Positions 61,017 through 64,000 of a stretch of 64,000 bases of DNA are shown piece by piece. The notes below the pieces were generated by a model that searched no databases, had not been told where the DNA came from, and worked only from the letters and a program-made list of their open reading frames with translations. Source of the stretch: Thermodesulfatator atlanticus DSM 21156 (GTDB lineage: Bacteria > Desulfobacterota > Thermodesulfobacteria > Thermodesulfobacteriales > Thermodesulfatatoraceae); contig NZ_ATXH01000005.1 in NCBI RefSeq assembly GCF_000421585.1, positions 48,985 through 112,984 of the forward strand, written 5' to 3'. Made by a program: the position numbers and the translations under genes. Each line of letters opens with the position of its first letter. Within the stretch, counting starts at the first letter, position 1.

Positions 61017-63656
61017 TTAGCCAAGCTCCTCAAGCCGGGCAATATTTTCTCGGATTCTCGAAAGCTTGGCCTCAAGTTCTTCTGCTCTTTTGCGTTCTTT
61101 TTCTACTACGTCTTTAGGCGCTTTTTTGAGAAAACCCTCGTTTTCAAGCCTTGCTTTCACGCGGGAGAGTTCTTTTAGGGTTTTTTCTTCTTCTTTGCGA
61201 AGTTTTTTGATTTCAGCAGAAACGTCAACAAGGCCTTCAAGGGGAACGAATATCTCGGCATCGGTAAGCACTGCCGAAGCAGCCCCTTTAGGACGCTCAC
61301 CCTCTTTGGTTAATTCTAATTCAGATACCCTGGCAAGTTGTTTGATAACGGAAGCGAATTCTTCAAAAAGTTTCAGTGTGTTTTCTTTTTCCGTGCGCAC
61401 GATGACTTTTAGCTCGGCAGTAGGGTGGAGATTATAATCGGCGCGTATGGCCCTGATAGCCACGATGGCTTCTTTTATTTTGTCTATTTCTTTTTCCAGG
61501 GTTTCGTCTTCAAAGGCTTTGTTTTGGGTGGGATAGGGGGCAATCATAATGGATTCGCCCTCATGGGGGATTGCCTGCCATATTTCTTCGGTGACAAAGG
61601 GCATAAAGGGATGCAAGAGCCTTAAGCTTGTTTCAAGTACCTCAAGAAGCACGTTTTGGGCCTGAAGGCGACTTTTTCCTTCTTCAGCAAGGAAACGCTT
61701 GGACATTTCCACGTACCAGTCGCAGAATTCATGCCAGAAGAAGTGATAAGCAGAGAGTGCTGCCTGGTCGAATTCATAAGCATCAAGGGCCGCGCGCACT
61801 TTAGCTACGGTGCGTGAAAGGCGCGAAAGTATCCAGCGGCTCTCTTTGGGAAGGTCTTCTTTGGCAAGGTCAATTTTCTCATAGCCTTCAAGATTCATTA
61901 ATACGAAACGGGCAGCGTTCCAGATTTTGTTTACAAAATGTCGAAAGCCTTCGATGCGGGATTCTGCAAGTTTTATATCGCGGCCTTGGGCAGCCAGGGC
62001 TACCAAGGTGAAACGAAAGGCATCCGTGCCGTATTTTTCAATCATGACAAGGGGGTCAATCACATTGCCCTTGCTTTTGCTCATTTTCTGGCCCTTTTCA
62101 TCGCGCACAAGGGCGTGGATGTAAACATGGTGAAAGGGAATAGCCCCCATGAAATGAAGCCCCATCATAAGCATGCGCGCAACCCAGAAAAAGAGAATAT
62201 CGAAACTTGTCACCAGAAGAGAGGTTGGATAGTAGAGCCTAAGTTCCTGGGTGTCCTCAGGCCAGCCAAGGGTGGAGAAGGGCCAAAGTGCCGAGGAGAA
62301 CCAGGTATCAAGCACGTCTTCTTCTTGGGAAAGAGCCGTAGAGCCGCAGTTAGCGCAGGCATCAGGGTCTTTGCGCGAGACTATTAGGTTGCCACAGTCT
62401 TTACAAGTCCAGGCAGGGAGCCTGTGCCCCCACCATATTTGACGAGAGATGCACCAATCGCGGATATTGTACATCCAGTCGTAATACAAGTTTTTCCAGT
62501 TCTCCGGGATGAGCTTGGTGAATCCGCGTTCTACCGCAGCGATAGCCGGAGTGGCAAGGGGTTTCATCTTCACAAACCATTGTTTGGAAAGAAGGGGTTC
62601 TACCACGTCATCACAGCGGTAGCATTTTCCAAGGACTACTTCGTAGTCTTCTATTTTTTCTAGGAGTCCCTGTTCTTTTAGGTCGTTTACTACTTTCTTG
62701 CGAGCTTCAAAACGGTCAAGCCCGGCATAAGGGCCTGCTTCAGAGGTCATTTTGCCGTCTTCGTCCATGACTTTTACAAAAGGAAGGTTATGCCGCCTGG
62801 CTATTTCGAAATCGGCAAAGTCGTGGGCCGGAGTTACCTTAACAGCACCTGTTCCGAATTCGGGGTCAACTTCTTTGTCGGCGATGATGGGAATTTCACG
62901 CCCGATTAGGGGAAGCTTTATCTTTTTACCGATTAGGCTTTGATAGCGTTCATCTTCGGGGTTAACCGCTACGGCAGTATCTCCCAGCATCGTTTCCGGG
63001 CGCGTGGTGGCCACTACGATGTAACCAGATCCATCAACTAGGGGATAGCGGATATACCACAGATGGCCCTTGGTTGGTTCGTGTTCAACTTCTATGTCTG
63101 CAAGAGCGGTGTGGCAGCGTGGGCACCAGTTGATAATGTAGTCACCGCGATAGATAAGGCCTTCTTCATAGAGGCGAACAAAGACCTCGCGCACCGCACG
63201 TGATAGACCTTCGTCCATGGTGAAACGCAAGCGTGACCAATCGCATGAGCAACCTAGGCGCTTGAGTTGTTCAATAATGGCGCCGCCGTATTCTTCCTTC
63301 CATTGCCAAACTCGTTTGAGAAATTCCTCACGGCCGATATCATGGCGGGTAAGCCCCTCTTTAGCCAAGGCCTTTTCAACCACGTTTTGGGTGGCAATAC
63401 CTGCATGGTCAGTGCCTGGCACCCACAGCGTATCGTAGCCATCCATGCGTTTATAACGTGCCATGACGTCCTGAAGAGTGGTGTTTAAGGCGTGGCCTAC
63501 GTGTAGCCTTCCGGTGACGTTGGGAGGAGGGATCACCATAGAAAAACGAGGACGGTTGGGATCAAGTTTGGGCTTAAAATAACCTTTTTCTTCCCAGAAC
63601 TTGTACCACTTCTCTTCTACCCCGCGGAAGTCATACGCCTTTGGCAGCTCTTTCAC
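61017..63656 (-). CDS. valS: Valyl-tRNA synthetase
   Basis: 879 residues, complete. HIGH motif [20 protein letters not shown] (about 44-63), editing CP1 domain ([31 protein letters not shown]), zinc-like CxxC pairs ([16 protein letters not shown]), KMSKS loop ([12 protein letters not shown], about 522-533), anticodon-binding domain and C-terminal coiled-coil ([20 protein letters not shown]). It charges tRNA-Val and edits threonine. No T-box leader was seen in the ~190 nt upstream. Confidence 0.97.
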   Translation of the reverse strand: MKELPKAYDFRGVEEKWYKFWEEKGYFKPKLDPNRPRFSMVIPPPNVTGRLHVGHALNTTLQDVMARYKRMDGYDTLWVPGTDHAGIATQNVVEKALAKEGLTRHDIGREEFLKRVWQWKEEYGGAIIEQLKRLGCSCDWSRLRFTMDEGLSRAVREVFVRLYEEGLIYRGDYIINWCPRCHTALADIEVEHEPTKGHLWYIRYPLVDGSGYIVVATTRPETMLGDTAVAVNPEDERYQSLIGKKIKLPLIGREIPIIADKEVDPEFGTGAVKVTPAHDFADFEIARRHNLPFVKVMDEDGKMTSEAGPYAGLDRFEARKKVVNDLKEQGLLEKIEDYEVVLGKCYRCDDVVEPLLSKQWFVKMKPLATPAIAAVERGFTKLIPENWKNLYYDWMYNIRDWCISRQIWWGHRLPAWTCKDCGNLIVSRKDPDACANCGSTALSQEEDVLDTWFSSALWPFSTLGWPEDTQELRLYYPTSLLVTSFDILFFWVARMLMMGLHFMGAIPFHHVYIHALVRDEKGQKMSKSKGNVIDPLVMIEKYGTDAFRFTLVALAAQGRDIKLAESRIEGFRHFVNKIWNAARFVLMNLEGYEKIDLAKEDLPKESRWILSRLSRTVAKVRAALDAYEFDQAALSAYHFFWHEFCDWYVEMSKRFLAEEGKSRLQAQNVLLEVLETSLRLLHPFMPFVTEEIWQAIPHEGESIMIAPYPTQNKAFEDETLEKEIDKIKEAIVAIRAIRADYNLHPTAELKVIVRTEKENTLKLFEEFASVIKQLARVSELELTKEGERPKGAASAVLTDAEIFVPLEGLVDVSAEIKKLRKEEEKTLKELSRVKARLENEGFLKKAPKDVVEKERKRAEELEAKLSRIRENIARLEELG

Positions 63657-63762
63657 AAAAAACCTCCCCTTTACATGAAGTAAAAAGATTTTATAACGCC
63701 AAATTTTACTTCCGACCAGTATCTAAAAATCTAGTTTGGTGGGAATCTAACCCGGGTAGCCT

Positions 63763-63833
63763 GGGGACAGGCAAAATTTTTTAAGCCTTCTTTCTGTCCA
63801 ACCGATTTAAAAGAAAAGGGACAGGCAAATTTT
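63763..63833 (+). repeat. Paired GGGACAGGCA repeat upstream of the transposase
   Basis: GGGGACAGGCAAAATTTT (63763-63780) and GGGACAGGCAAATTTT (63818-63833) are direct copies. Between them CTGTCC (63794-63799) can pair with the GGACAG of the first copy to make a hairpin. Such short hairpins with a conserved GGGGACAGGCA word are typical flanks of Y1/RAYT transposase genes. Confidence 0.6.
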
Positions 63834-63848
63834 AAAAGGAGGCTAATC

Positions 63849-64000
63849 ATGGCGCGTATACCTAGAAAGTTCATCAAAAACCCAGAGGCCGCTTATCACA
63901 TCATTTCTCGCACTGCCCTTCCAGGCCATAACGTCTTAGGCCCTGCCGAAAAAGACCACTTACTTCACCTCTTCCGCTGGCTCTCAAAAGTATTCTTCGT
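63849..64000 (+). CDS. REP-associated (RAYT/Y1-type) transposase, 5' end
   Basis: 50 codons before the window ends, starting at ATG 63849 with AGGAGG upstream. MARIPRKFIKNPEAAYHIIS, RTALPGHNVL and GPAEKDHLLHLFRWLSKVFF match the N-terminus of Y1_Tnp (IS200-like) REP-associated tyrosine transposases; the HUH and Tyr motifs lie beyond the window. RAYT enzymes move or spread short palindromic REP sequences. The gene opens divergently from valS and follows GGGACAGGCA repeats. Confidence 0.85.
   Translation, partial: MARIPRKFIKNPEAAYHIISRTALPGHNVLGPAEKDHLLHLFRWLSKVFF

Noticed and set aside
1..64000. tRNA, rRNA, tmRNA or RNase P genes
   Set aside because: No cloverleaf, GTTCGAATC-type T-loop or other conserved RNA signature was found in the intergenic spaces by reading.

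Overview
The window reads as a gene-dense piece of chromosome from a thermophilic, anaerobic, Gram-negative bacterium, most likely a member of the Thermodesulfobacteria (Thermodesulfatator/Thermodesulfobacterium-like) or a close relative. This is inference from gene content. The supporting genes are a heterodisulfide-reductase-type HdrC/HdrB pair, a siroheme decarboxylase (the alternative haem route of sulfate reducers), menaquinone synthesis through futalosine, an archaeal-type methionine adenosyltransferase, a DUF505-like protein, and LptD (hence an outer membrane). No rRNA, tRNA or CRISPR array was found.

Layout. 1-1976: 3' end of argS, a SPOR protein and a short ArgA-type acetyltransferase. 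1973-7273 (minus): CDP-alcohol phosphatidyltransferase, DksA/TraR zinc finger, four poorly known proteins, then a stand-alone AICAR transformylase. 7399-10755: PmbA, CBS protein, Ndk, ThiL. 10826-15504: a DUF505-like tandem winged-helix protein, a RAMP/Csm5-like protein, a ParB-like protein and a MEMO-family protein. 15550-25064: HdrC, HdrB, LptD, NadE, a CPBP protease, CobO, PyrR, BirA and ThiC. 25093-30431 (minus): an unknown gene and the lysA-dapF-dapA-(DUF4412)-dapB lysine operon. 30748-36442: a fibronectin-type lipoprotein, a CoA-disulfide-reductase-like flavoprotein, FapA, a Mut7-C protein and a DUF362 ferredoxin. 36508-40443: pstCAB and a PhoU-DUF47 fusion. 40444-43788: futalosine genes, TolQ, a CstR-like repressor and a membrane ferredoxin. 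43835-49354: Wzz, trpEG, PgsA, a PEP-CTERM-like protein and a fused siroheme decarboxylase. 49445-53455: an EmrA-EmrB-TolC efflux system. 53421-63656: TsaC, an ACT-ACT-metallo-beta-lactamase fusion, UvrB, a DUF4143 ATPase, an FKBP isomerase, MetK and ValS. 63849-end: the 5' end of a REP-associated (RAYT/Y1) transposase.

Three layers lie outside the genes. First, a family of intergenic palindromes with a CCGTTCC(C/T)ATTTTTCG core occurs five times. A second group of inverted repeats carries CTTTGCAAA arms and partly overlaps the first in sequence. A RAYT transposase sits at the window edge. Second, at least six genes have a -10-like hexamer ending exactly 6 nt before the ATG, which would give leaderless mRNAs. 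Third, two leaders look structured: a possible H-type pseudoknot before lysA and a stem that buries the ribosome-binding site of the ParB-like gene.

The best candidate for something undescribed is the 10762-14333 cluster (promoter, DUF505-like, RAMP-like and ParB-like), which holds a CRISPR-type RAMP fold without any other CRISPR component.
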